Positions 1 to 7,321 of a stretch of DNA of 14,451 nt are shown in pieces. The notes under the pieces were generated by a model that was given only the letters and a program-made list of their open reading frames with translations, ran no database searches and was not told the origin of the DNA. The first letter of the stretch is position 1. The number at the start of each line of letters is the position of its first letter. The translations under genes and the position numbers were made by a program. This DNA is from Flavobacteriaceae bacterium UBA3478 (GTDB taxonomy: Bacteria; Bacteroidota; Bacteroidia; Flavobacteriales; Flavobacteriaceae): positions 48,546 to 62,996 of the forward strand of contig DFQX01000024.1 in the NCBI GenBank assembly GCA_002381155.1, read 5' to 3'.

Positions 1-7
1 TTGACAG

Positions 8-18
8 AAGTTGCAGCA
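8..18 (+). repeat. Possible tail of a fourth repeat copy
   Basis: AAGTTGCAGCA is identical to 2060-2070 at the right end of copy 1 and lies 40 bp past the sulfatase stop codon, between genes like the other copies. The bases to its left (TTGACAG) do not match the body of the repeat, so this is only a partial or diverged copy, or a coincidence. Confidence 0.3.
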
Positions 19-58
19 CAAGTAAATCTGAATATTCATCATAACTCGAAAACCGCAT

Positions 59-1501
59 CTAATCTAAGCCAATTGCTTTCAACTGTTCTTTTTTCAGTTT
101 TGAATGAAGCTTTCTAACTAAGTTTTTTTTGCTGGAGTCATTGATCAGATTTTTTTGTTCAAAAGGGTCATTTACTAAATCATACAACTCTGAATTATCG
201 GATCGAAGCCATCTGAGGTATTTGAATTGATCGGTAACAAGGATCCGGTAATCCATCTGAGCTGTCCATGGAAAAGGGTTTTCATTACTGAAATATTCAA
301 TAAAAGCTTCATCGCGAATCTTTCTTTTTTTACCTGATATCAATGGAACTAAAGAGAGTCCTTGTATTGTACTTGATTTTGGGATTTTAGCAAATTCAAG
401 AATGGTAGCAGAAATATCTATTGAAAGGGTTAATCCATCAATTTCAGAAATTTGATTCTTAATTGTAGGGGCAAAGACTATTAATGGTGATTTGATTGAC
501 TCTTCGTAAGGCATTCTCCTTTCAAGAGAGAAACCATGTTCACCAAAAAAATATCCATTATCACTCGTAATTATAATAATGGTATTTTTTAAAAGTTGAT
601 TGTCTTTAAGTGTTTTTACAATTTCTCCCACGCTTTCATCAATACTGAGCATCATTTCTGAACGTCTACGAATCGACTCTTCAGATACGCCTAAATCCAT
701 GCTCTTCTCCCAAGCTGGATCACGCTTTAGCAATTCATTTCTTAGTTCAAATGCTGCTCTAATTACTGGCTTGTCTACATCTGCCTCTGCTTCTTTTGAA
801 TAAGAGGGACTTCTTTCAAAGATTTCATTGTTATAAGCTCCTGAGTGCCTTGAAGCAGGAATAAATTCCTTAGGAATTGAGAGATCAGTCGTGCCATCAT
901 CATTTTGTTTAGCCTCTGGGTGAATTCCTTTGTGAGCGAGGTATAAAAAAAACGGACTATCAGCATTTCTTTCAATGAATTGTGTTGATTTTTTTGTTAA
1001 AATATCAGTAATATATCCATTCGTATTCTGTGCAATACCATTTTCAAAAAGTATTGGATCAAATACCTTGCCTTGTCCTTCAAAACTTATCCAGTAATCA
1101 TATCCCGGTCGAGGATCTGGACTATTCCCCATATGCCATTTGCCTACATGACCTGTTTTATAGCCCTTTTTTTGAAGATCTTTAGGAAATAAATCAAGTA
1201 AGAAGCTCGCTTGATCTCTCGCACTATTATCAATAATCCCATGACGCGAAGGGTACTGACCTGTCAAAATACTTGCTCGGTTAGGAGAACAAAGTGGTAC
1301 AGCATGATATGCTCTATTAAATTTTGATCCAACTTGTGCCAATGAATCAATATTTGGTGTTTTTAAATAAGTATGACCACCTCCGCTCCATTCATCATAC
1401 CTCATATCATCGATTACAATGAGAACAATATTTGGATTGTCTTGTCCAATGACGATTTGGTTGAAAATTAGTGCGAGAATTAGAGAAATAATAATTTTCA
1501 T
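59..1501 (-). CDS. Secreted type I (formylglycine-dependent) sulfatase
   Basis: This 480-residue protein is a sulfatase of the alkaline phosphatase superfamily, expected to hydrolyse sulfate esters outside the cytoplasm, probably on a sulfated polysaccharide or glycan. Residues 1-20 form a signal peptide (hydrophobic core, then IGQ before DNPN). The sulfatase core starts at once with NIVLIVIDDMR (metal-binding D31, D32). The signature CSPNR is at 71-75, with C71 the residue converted to formylglycine. Further expected active-site elements are GKWHMG (K121, H123), HKGIH (190-194), and TSDNG (D314, N315) followed by GEHG (H322). The length is normal and the gene is intact. The start follows from the signal peptide. 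It is the last gene before the left edge, and no maturation enzyme is in the window. The family call is firm; the substrate cannot be read from sequence. Confidence 0.93.
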   Translation of the reverse strand: MKIIISLILALIFNQIVIGQDNPNIVLIVIDDMRYDEWSGGGHTYLKTPNIDSLAQVGSKFNRAYHAVPLCSPNRASILTGQYPSRHGIIDNSARDQASFLLDLFPKDLQKKGYKTGHVGKWHMGNSPDPRPGYDYWISFEGQGKVFDPILFENGIAQNTNGYITDILTKKSTQFIERNADSPFFLYLAHKGIHPEAKQNDDGTTDLSIPKEFIPASRHSGAYNNEIFERSPSYSKEAEADVDKPVIRAAFELRNELLKRDPAWEKSMDLGVSEESIRRRSEMMLSIDESVGEIVKTLKDNQLLKNTIIIITSDNGYFFGEHGFSLERRMPYEESIKSPLIVFAPTIKNQISEIDGLTLSIDISATILEFAKIPKSSTIQGLSLVPLISGKKRKIRDEAFIEYFSNENPFPWTAQMDYRILVTDQFKYLRWLRSDNSELYDLVNDPFEQKNLINDSSKKNLVRKLHSKLKKEQLKAIGLD

Positions 1502-1540
1502 CTGTTACAAAATCAATAAAAAACTAGCTTAATATAAATC

Positions 1541-1909
1541 TTAGCTTTTCAAAACACTTCTTTTAAGAAACAATAAAAAGGGTATCATGAGCAAAAGCCC
1601 TAAACTGAATGAAGTTACGGATAACCAAATCAATTGTAATTCGTATAACTCTGTTAACATCCACGAAGTATTAGCAATCAACCATAAACCCAGTAATACA
1701 TTTTCTAAACGTTTTAGTTTATTAGGTGCTGAATAAATTAGGTAAATAGTAATTGCGATCGTGGGTATTGCGAATATAATCGATACAGACTGTAAATATT
1801 CCTTGTAAAGTATGAAATGTATAGCCGCAAACCAGGACGCGTCCTTTATTATCCAAAACGGAAAGTGCAGGCTTTCGAGGAAAGTAATTTTTTGATTTAT
1901 AGAGGGCAT
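1541..1909 (-). CDS. Small integral membrane protein, function unknown
   Basis: This 122-residue hydrophobic protein has about four likely membrane segments, near residues 15-35, 40-60, 70-88 and 92-115, and a basic C-terminus (KRSVLKS). I do not recognise a characterised family. Two patterns stand out: FWIIKDASW at the start of the first segment and ANTSWMLTE at the end of the third. Both place a tryptophan next to charged or polar residues and look like conserved family motifs rather than generic hydrophobic sequence. No enzyme motif or signal peptide is seen. It lies upstream of the sulfatase on the same strand, 39 bp away, so co-transcription is possible, but nothing else links their functions. 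That it is coding is likely from the coherent membrane pattern; its role is unknown. Confidence 0.7.
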   Translation of the reverse strand: MPSINQKITFLESLHFPFWIIKDASWFAAIHFILYKEYLQSVSIIFAIPTIAITIYLIYSAPNKLKRLENVLLGLWLIANTSWMLTELYELQLIWLSVTSFSLGLLLMIPFLLFLKRSVLKS

Positions 1910-1994
1910 CTTAATTAATGTTAATTCTGATATTGGCTGAAAATTAATTTAAAATCTAATAGATAAAAACGGAATAATCTTTAATAGTGAAAAC

Positions 1995-2031
1995 AAAAAA
2001 CCGCTACACTATAATAGTGTAACGGTTTTTT
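1995..2031. terminator. Rho-independent terminator-like hairpin at the end of the tyrosine operon
   Basis: The arms AAAAAACCG (1995-2003) and CGGTTTTTT (2023-2031) pair perfectly. Inside them TACACT (2005-2010) pairs with AGTGTA (2016-2021), with one C/A mismatch between the two blocks and a 5-nt loop (2011-2015). The A-tract and T-tract flanks make it usable in both directions. It most probably ends the minus-strand operon whose last gene stops at 2220. Repeat copy 1 lies between that stop and the hairpin. Confidence 0.8.
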
Positions 2032-2040
2032 CATTATAAG

Positions 2041-2067
2041 TTGCTCCCCATATTATTCAAAGTTGCA
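2041..2067 (+). repeat. Terminator-linked 27-nt repeat, copy 1
   Basis: This copy reads TTGCTCCCC, A, TATTA, T, TCAAAGTTGCA. It matches copy 2 (9194-9220) at 25 of 27 positions, and the first 14 nt match copy 3 at the right edge except for one base. It starts 9 bp to the right of a hairpin. AAGTTGC occurs twice here (2038-2044 and 2060-2066), so the unit is bounded by a short direct repeat. AAGTTGCAGCA (2060-2070) also occurs at 8-18 in the window. It is too short and regular to be coding. Confidence 0.7.
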
Positions 2068-2219
2068 GCATAATTGAATCCTTTAGTGAATTAAGTTTTT
2101 ATTTTTGGGAAAATTAGAAAGAATATAGCCCACAAGGATAAAGAAATTTAGAAGGCAGAAGAAAAGAGATTCTTTAATCACAAGGGATGATTTCTAAAAA
2201 GCTAAGAGCTTACTAATAA

Positions 2220-3113
2220 CTAAAGACTAAAAAGCACTGCTAGCGCTTCCTCTGTTCTTTGATTATTCAGTAATTGTTTCGCTATAATATGAACTGTTAG
2301 CTCCTTTTCTTTTTCATTGGTCATTTGAAAAGCTTTTTGGAGTGAATGGTTCATTTTTATTTTTGAGAGTTCATCCTTGGAAGGTATTTGAGCACAATTG
2401 CCTAATCTACCTAATTCATTCCCTGTTAAAACCAAACTATTTTTGACATGTGGTGGGAGATTATCTACGCCAATTCCTTTAGAGCTAATGGGTTTTTCTA
2501 ATTCGAATAGGTTGTCTCTAGTCATTCTTCCATACCAGTTTTCCCCTAATCTTGCTACCAAATCCAATTTTAGAGTATCTAACACTCCAGCTATTCCTAG
2601 GTAATGTTTATTCAGATGAATGTTTATCACCCGACATATTACCAGATTACCTGCACCGCCACCTTCACCTAAGCTAATAATTTGATCTACTATACATTCG
2701 AAGGATACTGGAGATTCTGCCACCCTAGGAGGTGTTATTTTCTCTGACGCTATCGAGGTTAATCCAGATTTAATATACTCATTCACCCCTTTATCATATT
2801 CGGTACTAGAGAGGGACATTTGTTCTACCATATCAAAGTTTACTATATTGATACATACTTGCTTAACCTCGTGTAGGTTCTCTAAGCTGTGCTTTGTCGT
2901 ATTATTTGAAATTCTTCGCGCTGGTGAGAATATTAGTATGGGTGGATTTGAACTAAATACATTAAAAAAGCTGAAAGGACTTAGGTTTACGTTTCCGTTT
3001 ATATCAATAGTACTAGCCAATGCGATTGGTCTGGGAGCAACAGCAGTTAGAAGTAGCCGATGAAGGTCTTTAGTGGGAATTGAATTAGGATCTATGGTAA
3101 GTATATTATTCAT
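2220..3113 (-). CDS. Flavin reductase-like FMN-binding split-barrel protein, last gene of the tyrosine operon
   Basis: The N-terminal two thirds (about residues 20-190) of this 297-residue protein match the flavin reductase-like FMN-binding split barrel. It has AVAPRPIALAST, then LSPFSFFNVFSSNPPILIFS, the typical opening of that fold, and later SPVSFEC and a Gly-rich GEGGGAGNLVICRV. Residues from about 200 form an extension containing SLVLTGNELGRLGN and a charged, probably helical tail. No signal peptide is present, so it should be cytoplasmic. It starts 13 bp after the fumarylacetoacetase gene and is the fifth gene of the operon. Family members bind FMN and may reduce flavin or act on other substrates; the step performed here is unknown. 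Phe/Tyr breakdown as usually drawn needs no flavin reductase. Fold is well supported, role open. Confidence 0.85.
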   Translation of the reverse strand: MNNILTIDPNSIPTKDLHRLLLTAVAPRPIALASTIDINGNVNLSPFSFFNVFSSNPPILIFSPARRISNNTTKHSLENLHEVKQVCINIVNFDMVEQMSLSSTEYDKGVNEYIKSGLTSIASEKITPPRVAESPVSFECIVDQIISLGEGGGAGNLVICRVINIHLNKHYLGIAGVLDTLKLDLVARLGENWYGRMTRDNLFELEKPISSKGIGVDNLPPHVKNSLVLTGNELGRLGNCAQIPSKDELSKIKMNHSLQKAFQMTNEKEKELTVHIIAKQLLNNQRTEEALAVLFSL

Positions 3114-3126
3114 TTAATATTCTTTA

Positions 3127-4362
3127 TTAGCAGGGTAATAACTGGTTACTTACTTGTCCAAAACCTACTCGTATTCCATTTTTCTCACAATAAGCTTTCA
3201 TGATAATGGTGTCAAAATCTTTAATAAAACTTCTTTCTTCCCCACTCTCTAATTGAATTGGATTTTTACCCCCCCAAGAAAGTTCTAGCATTGATCCATA
3301 TGATCCTTTTTCTTTACCTGAGACCGTTCCAGAAGCCATGATATCACCTACATTTAAATTACAACCATTAATTGTATGATGGGCTAATTGTTGGGCCATA
3401 TTCCAGTACATATATTTAAAATTGGAACGGCTTATTACAGTTTCCTTTTTGTTGAGTGGAGTTATGGACACTTCTAGATGTATGTTCAAATTCTTTAATC
3501 CATTAAACGAAAGATAAGTTAGTACTTCTGGTTCTTGAGATGGCCCGGCGGTCCTAAATGGTTCTAATGCTTCCATAGTCACTATCCATGGAGATATAGA
3601 GGAAGCAAAACTCTTTGATAAAAAGGGTCCTAACGGAACATATTCCCATTTTTGAATATCTCTCGCGGACCAATCGTTAAAGATTACTTTACCGAAAATA
3701 TAATTCTCTGCCTCTTCTGTGGGTATAGAGAAACCTAAAGGAGAATTTTTTCCGATAATGAATCCCATTTCTAATTCAAAGTCTACTTTAGAGGAGGGAG
3801 CCAAAACAGGAGTGTCCGAATTTGCTAAAATTACCTGTCCTTTAGGTCGTTTAATAGGAGTTCCGCTCACTACTATTGAAGATGCTCTACCATGGTAACC
3901 TATTGGTAAATGCCTCCAATTTGGTAGTAGAGCATTTTCAGGATCTCTGAACATTTTACCTACATTGGTTGCATGTTCTATACTCGAATAAAAGTCTGTG
4001 TAGTCCCCAATTGATACTGGCAGTTGCATTTGCACTGCGTCTTGTCTTAAAAAAACTTCTCTGTTTTTTCTTAAAATAGAATTTTTATTACAAAGCTCAG
4101 ACTGAATACGCAATCTTACTCTTGATGTCGTTTCCTTACCCAAGGAAATGAAATTGTTTAAAAAATTGGACTTAAAAACATTACCGTCTATTGAAAAATC
4201 ATTGAAAATCCCTAATTCATGAGCTTTTGCGAGGTCTAAAATTTCATTACCTATTGCTATACCTGCTCTCGCCATTGTTTCAGGAGTACGGAAAATACCA
4301 AAGGGAATATTGTATATAGTAAAGTCTGAATTTTCCGGTATTTCTATCCAAGTATCTAACAT
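3127..4362 (-). CDS. fahA: Fumarylacetoacetase (final step of tyrosine catabolism)
   Basis: The protein hydrolyses 4-fumarylacetoacetate to fumarate and acetoacetate in the cytoplasm. At 411 residues it has the normal length of the eukaryote-like FAH. An N-terminal domain (about 1-115) precedes the catalytic domain. The catalytic core is clear: DFYSSIEHATNVG carries metal ligand D123 and general base H130; FELEMGF carries E196 and E198; FNDWSARDIQ carries D230. The loop RHLPIGYHGRASS (150-162) and the block KWEYVPLGPFLSKSF (238-252) are also typical. It begins only 3 bp after the hydroxylase stop and the next gene follows after 13 bp, so it is inside the operon. All key residues are present and no frameshift is seen. 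Confidence 0.96.
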   Translation of the reverse strand: MLDTWIEIPENSDFTIYNIPFGIFRTPETMARAGIAIGNEILDLAKAHELGIFNDFSIDGNVFKSNFLNNFISLGKETTSRVRLRIQSELCNKNSILRKNREVFLRQDAVQMQLPVSIGDYTDFYSSIEHATNVGKMFRDPENALLPNWRHLPIGYHGRASSIVVSGTPIKRPKGQVILANSDTPVLAPSSKVDFELEMGFIIGKNSPLGFSIPTEEAENYIFGKVIFNDWSARDIQKWEYVPLGPFLSKSFASSISPWIVTMEALEPFRTAGPSQEPEVLTYLSFNGLKNLNIHLEVSITPLNKKETVISRSNFKYMYWNMAQQLAHHTINGCNLNVGDIMASGTVSGKEKGSYGSMLELSWGGKNPIQLESGEERSFIKDFDTIIMKAYCEKNGIRVGFGQVSNQLLPC

Positions 4363-4365
4363 AGG

Positions 4366-6123
4366 TTAATTTTGTTTTATTAGATTAATTCCCTCTGAAA
4401 TCAATTTGTTATATGTAGATTTTAATTGTAACTGAATTAGATGAGAATGAACTTGGCTTTCGATTTCAAGACCTTTCCCATATACCAACTCATATATTTC
4501 AAGACCTAAAAGCCATTCATTCGGGTATTTTTCCTTTAAATCTTTAAGTATAATAATTAAAGGATCTAACTTAATAATCGATTCTACTCTCATTAATCTT
4601 ATTTCTTCATACATTTTATAGAGCTTCAGTTGTGCTTTGCTTTGGACTCGTTTTAGCCCCTTTGATTGAGATACCTTATATAAATTTGAAAAGGAATTAG
4701 CACATGCAGGACCTGCAAAAGCGGATAAAACTTTTTTCCCAACAGCCATTTCATAAATACCCCATTCCGGTCTGAACAATACTTTTTCGCCGTGAGTGAC
4801 GGTACAATTATCAAAGGAAATAAGAACTATTTTCCCTCTAACATCTCTTTTTCCAGTAATGATCTTTCCACTTACCTTAATACCCCCTTCGAAATAAAGA
4901 TTAATATATTTTCCTTCGTAAATACCATATACTTCTAAATCCTTGGGAGACATGTCTTCAATAGCCAAATTGGTATTTTCTAATTTCCCTATTGGACTTC
5001 CGAAGCCCTCAGGATATTGATCAATACCATGACCATTAAATTCTTTTTCCCTTGATGCCAGTGCTGTTGGCCCTTTGGTTTGAATATATATTACCTTATT
5101 TTCAAAGGAAATGACATTTGTAAATACACCTGAAATTTGTAGTCCTGTACTAAGTTCTATGGTCCCTATGTTTTGAGATTCAATAAGTTTTTCGAGACCC
5201 TTAAGTCCTCCCGTTCTAAGAGCCATTTTGTTGGCAAATTTTTCTAGTACATAACTTAAATGTGCAAAATCTGGTGTTACAAAGAGCTGAGGTTGTGGCT
5301 TTGTAATATCAAAATTTACTTGAGCTGCTTGAATTGTAAAATCTCGTTTTTCAACTTCATCTGAAAGACATAATTTACTTTCCTCAATTGAGGAAAGTAA
5401 ACCTGCACCATATATTTTTGGGGTTTCTATGCTCCCGATCAATCCGTATTCAACCGTCCACCAATGTAGATTTCTAAGTTGAGCCATTTCGGATAGTTCA
5501 CCCATATTTTCTTGTACTTTTCGAAGTACTTCTAAAGACTCCTCTATACTTTTCTTATCGGCTTGAGGATCTTCTTTCAAAATAGAAACCTTTCGGATAG
5601 CTTCGTATAAATCTTGGTCTTTCTTAGATGAAATAGCTTTACTTCCTATTTCACCAAATCTCCTTAAGTACTCTGCATATTCGGGATTTGCTATGATTGG
5701 TGCATGACCTGCTGCTTCATGAATAATATCTGGAGCGGGGGTGTAAGCTATGTGTTCGATAGTTCTAATATCAGAAGCAATCACCAAAACGTTATGAGCT
5801 TGAAACTCCATAAATGCATTAGGAGGAATAAACCCATCTACTGATACCGCTGCCCATCCAATATCCTTTAATATTCTATTCATCCCTTCCATTTTGGGAA
5901 TCCGATCTATGGTAATTCCTGAACGTTCAATTCCGTTAATATAATAGGAGTGTGCTACAGTCGGCAAATAATTCAAATTTAAACGCATAACATACCTCCA
6001 AATTGCATGATCTTGTGCAGTGTATTCTTTGTAAGGTTGCTTAACGATAAATTCATGGAGGTGACTGGGTAGTTTTTTTGTTACCTCATTCCATTGAAAA
6101 TCCTCAAGTATTTTTGTTCCCAT
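4366..6123 (-). CDS. phhA: Long aromatic amino acid hydroxylase (phenylalanine 4-monooxygenase type)
   Basis: This is a pterin-dependent, non-haem iron aromatic amino acid hydroxylase, most likely making tyrosine from phenylalanine. The iron-binding facial triad is seen as PAPDIIHEAAGHAP (H135, H140) and WWTVEYGLIG (E225). Typical bacterial phenylalanine hydroxylases have roughly 260-300 residues; this one has 585. The catalytic domain fills about residues 20-300. There is no N-terminal ACT regulatory domain. The remainder is a probably beta-rich region (about 315-465) and a helical tail (about 480-585) with no function I recognise. The reading frame runs through without disruption, so the extension is a genuine part of the gene. 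It sits 13 bp after hppD and 3 bp before fahA. Preference for Phe over Tyr or Trp is inferred from the operon, not from residues. No pterin-4a-carbinolamine dehydratase is nearby. Confidence 0.92.
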   Translation of the reverse strand: MGTKILEDFQWNEVTKKLPSHLHEFIVKQPYKEYTAQDHAIWRYVMRLNLNYLPTVAHSYYINGIERSGITIDRIPKMEGMNRILKDIGWAAVSVDGFIPPNAFMEFQAHNVLVIASDIRTIEHIAYTPAPDIIHEAAGHAPIIANPEYAEYLRRFGEIGSKAISSKKDQDLYEAIRKVSILKEDPQADKKSIEESLEVLRKVQENMGELSEMAQLRNLHWWTVEYGLIGSIETPKIYGAGLLSSIEESKLCLSDEVEKRDFTIQAAQVNFDITKPQPQLFVTPDFAHLSYVLEKFANKMALRTGGLKGLEKLIESQNIGTIELSTGLQISGVFTNVISFENKVIYIQTKGPTALASREKEFNGHGIDQYPEGFGSPIGKLENTNLAIEDMSPKDLEVYGIYEGKYINLYFEGGIKVSGKIITGKRDVRGKIVLISFDNCTVTHGEKVLFRPEWGIYEMAVGKKVLSAFAGPACANSFSNLYKVSQSKGLKRVQSKAQLKLYKMYEEIRLMRVESIIKLDPLIIILKDLKEKYPNEWLLGLEIYELVYGKGLEIESQVHSHLIQLQLKSTYNKLISEGINLIKQN

Positions 6124-6136
6124 GGATAAGAGAGAC

Positions 6137-7297
6137 TTATAAGGTTCCTCGATTTTCTTGTTCTCTTTCTATTGCTTCGAATAAAGACTTAAAATTTCCT
6201 ACTCCAAATGACCGGGCTCCTTTTCTCTGGATAATCTCAATAAATAGAGTTGGCCTATCCACGATAGGTTTGGTAAATAGTTGTAAAAGATATCCTTCTT
6301 CATCTCTATCTATAAGAATCCCATTTTGTTTGAGTGTTTCAATGTCTTCGTCAATATTTCCTACTCTCTCTAACAGATTATCATAATAAGTTTCTGGCAC
6401 ATACAAGAATTCCACACCTCTTTGTTTCATTTCAGAAACGGTTCTTACGATATCATCTGTGGCCACTGCAATGTGTTGTACCCCTGCACTGCCATAAAAA
6501 TCTAAATATTCTTCAATTTGAGATTTTTTAATACCCTCGGCTGGTTCATTAATTGGGAATTTCACTCTTCCGTTACCATTGCTCATCACCTTGCTCATTA
6601 GAGCAGTATATTTCGTAGAAATATCATTATCAGTAAAAGAAATGATCTGGCTGAACCCCATCATTTCTGCATAAAATTTGCACCACTTATTCATCTCTCC
6701 CCATTCAACATTCCCAACCATATGATCAATGAATTTTAATCCTACTGCTTGTGGGTTATAATCAGATGTCCAGGTTTTAAAGCCTGGTAAAAATGGGCCA
6801 TTGTAATTCTTGCGTTCCACAAAGATGTGAATGACCTCTCCATAGGTATGTATTCCTGATCGAACTACTTGTCCATATTGGTCTTCTTCAACAGTAGGCT
6901 TCATAAATGGTTTAGCTCCCCTTTTTACAGTTTCTTCAAATGATTTTGAAGCATCCTCAACCCAAAGTGCGATTACCTTTACACCATCTCCATGAGTGTT
7001 AATGTGATCATTGATGGGACCGTCTTTTTTTAGTGGGGTCGTTAAAACAAGTTTTATTTTTTCTTGCACTAGGACATAAGAGACTCGATCTTTTATACCT
7101 GTTTCAAGCCCGGAATAAGCAAGAGATTGAAATCCAAAGGCTGTTTTGTAATAATGCGCACTTTGTTTCGCATTTCCCACGTATAGTTCGATATAGTCTG
7201 TCCCTAAAAGAGGTAAAAAATCCTCTGCATCAGAAAAAATTTTACGAAAATCGTATTCAGTGTTTTTTAAATCCTTTAAGTCTTTTATTTCAGTCAT
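6137..7297 (-). CDS. hppD: 4-hydroxyphenylpyruvate dioxygenase
   Basis: The enzyme converts 4-hydroxyphenylpyruvate and O2 to homogentisate and CO2, the second oxidative step of tyrosine breakdown. The 386-residue protein has the usual two vicinal-oxygen-chelate halves: an N-terminal half (about 30-165, with DYIELYVGNAKQSAHYY) and a catalytic C-terminal half (about 185-370). The iron ligands are visible as H192 in KFIDHMVGN, H275 in GVQHIAVAT and E354 in LFIEIIQRKG. The C-terminal GARSFGVGNFKSLFEAIE is the helix that closes the active site in this family and is complete. It follows hmgA by 24 bp and precedes the hydroxylase by 13 bp. A few N-terminal residues before the first domain are charged and variable, so the exact start is slightly uncertain. 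Confidence 0.96.
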   Translation of the reverse strand: MTEIKDLKDLKNTEYDFRKIFSDAEDFLPLLGTDYIELYVGNAKQSAHYYKTAFGFQSLAYSGLETGIKDRVSYVLVQEKIKLVLTTPLKKDGPINDHINTHGDGVKVIALWVEDASKSFEETVKRGAKPFMKPTVEEDQYGQVVRSGIHTYGEVIHIFVERKNYNGPFLPGFKTWTSDYNPQAVGLKFIDHMVGNVEWGEMNKWCKFYAEMMGFSQIISFTDNDISTKYTALMSKVMSNGNGRVKFPINEPAEGIKKSQIEEYLDFYGSAGVQHIAVATDDIVRTVSEMKQRGVEFLYVPETYYDNLLERVGNIDEDIETLKQNGILIDRDEEGYLLQLFTKPIVDRPTLFIEIIQRKGARSFGVGNFKSLFEAIEREQENRGTL

Positions 7298-7321
7298 TTA
7301 ATTCAATTTTAATTCTATTTA

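Larger units (their letters stand above)
1910..2219. other. Non-genic stretch between the small membrane protein and the tyrosine operon
   Basis: This 310-bp gap holds no credible gene. It contains the terminator hairpin at 1995-2031 and the repeat at 2041-2067, both listed separately. The part nearest the small membrane protein is AT-rich and must hold its promoter, but I could not find a clean Bacteroidota promoter (TTG plus TAnnTTTG). In 2074-2219 I see nothing recognisable. Confidence 0.7.

Noticed and set aside
2041..2067. Possible CRISPR repeat or IS end, because a short motif recurs through the window.
   Set aside because: Copies are kilobases apart with no spacers, no cas genes, no transposase and no target-site duplication visible; the link to terminator hairpins fits better with a dispersed intergenic element.
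6078..6386. Plus-strand 102-codon ORF spanning the hydroxylase/hppD junction.
   Set aside because: It is antisense to two solid enzymes and its translation shows no domain.
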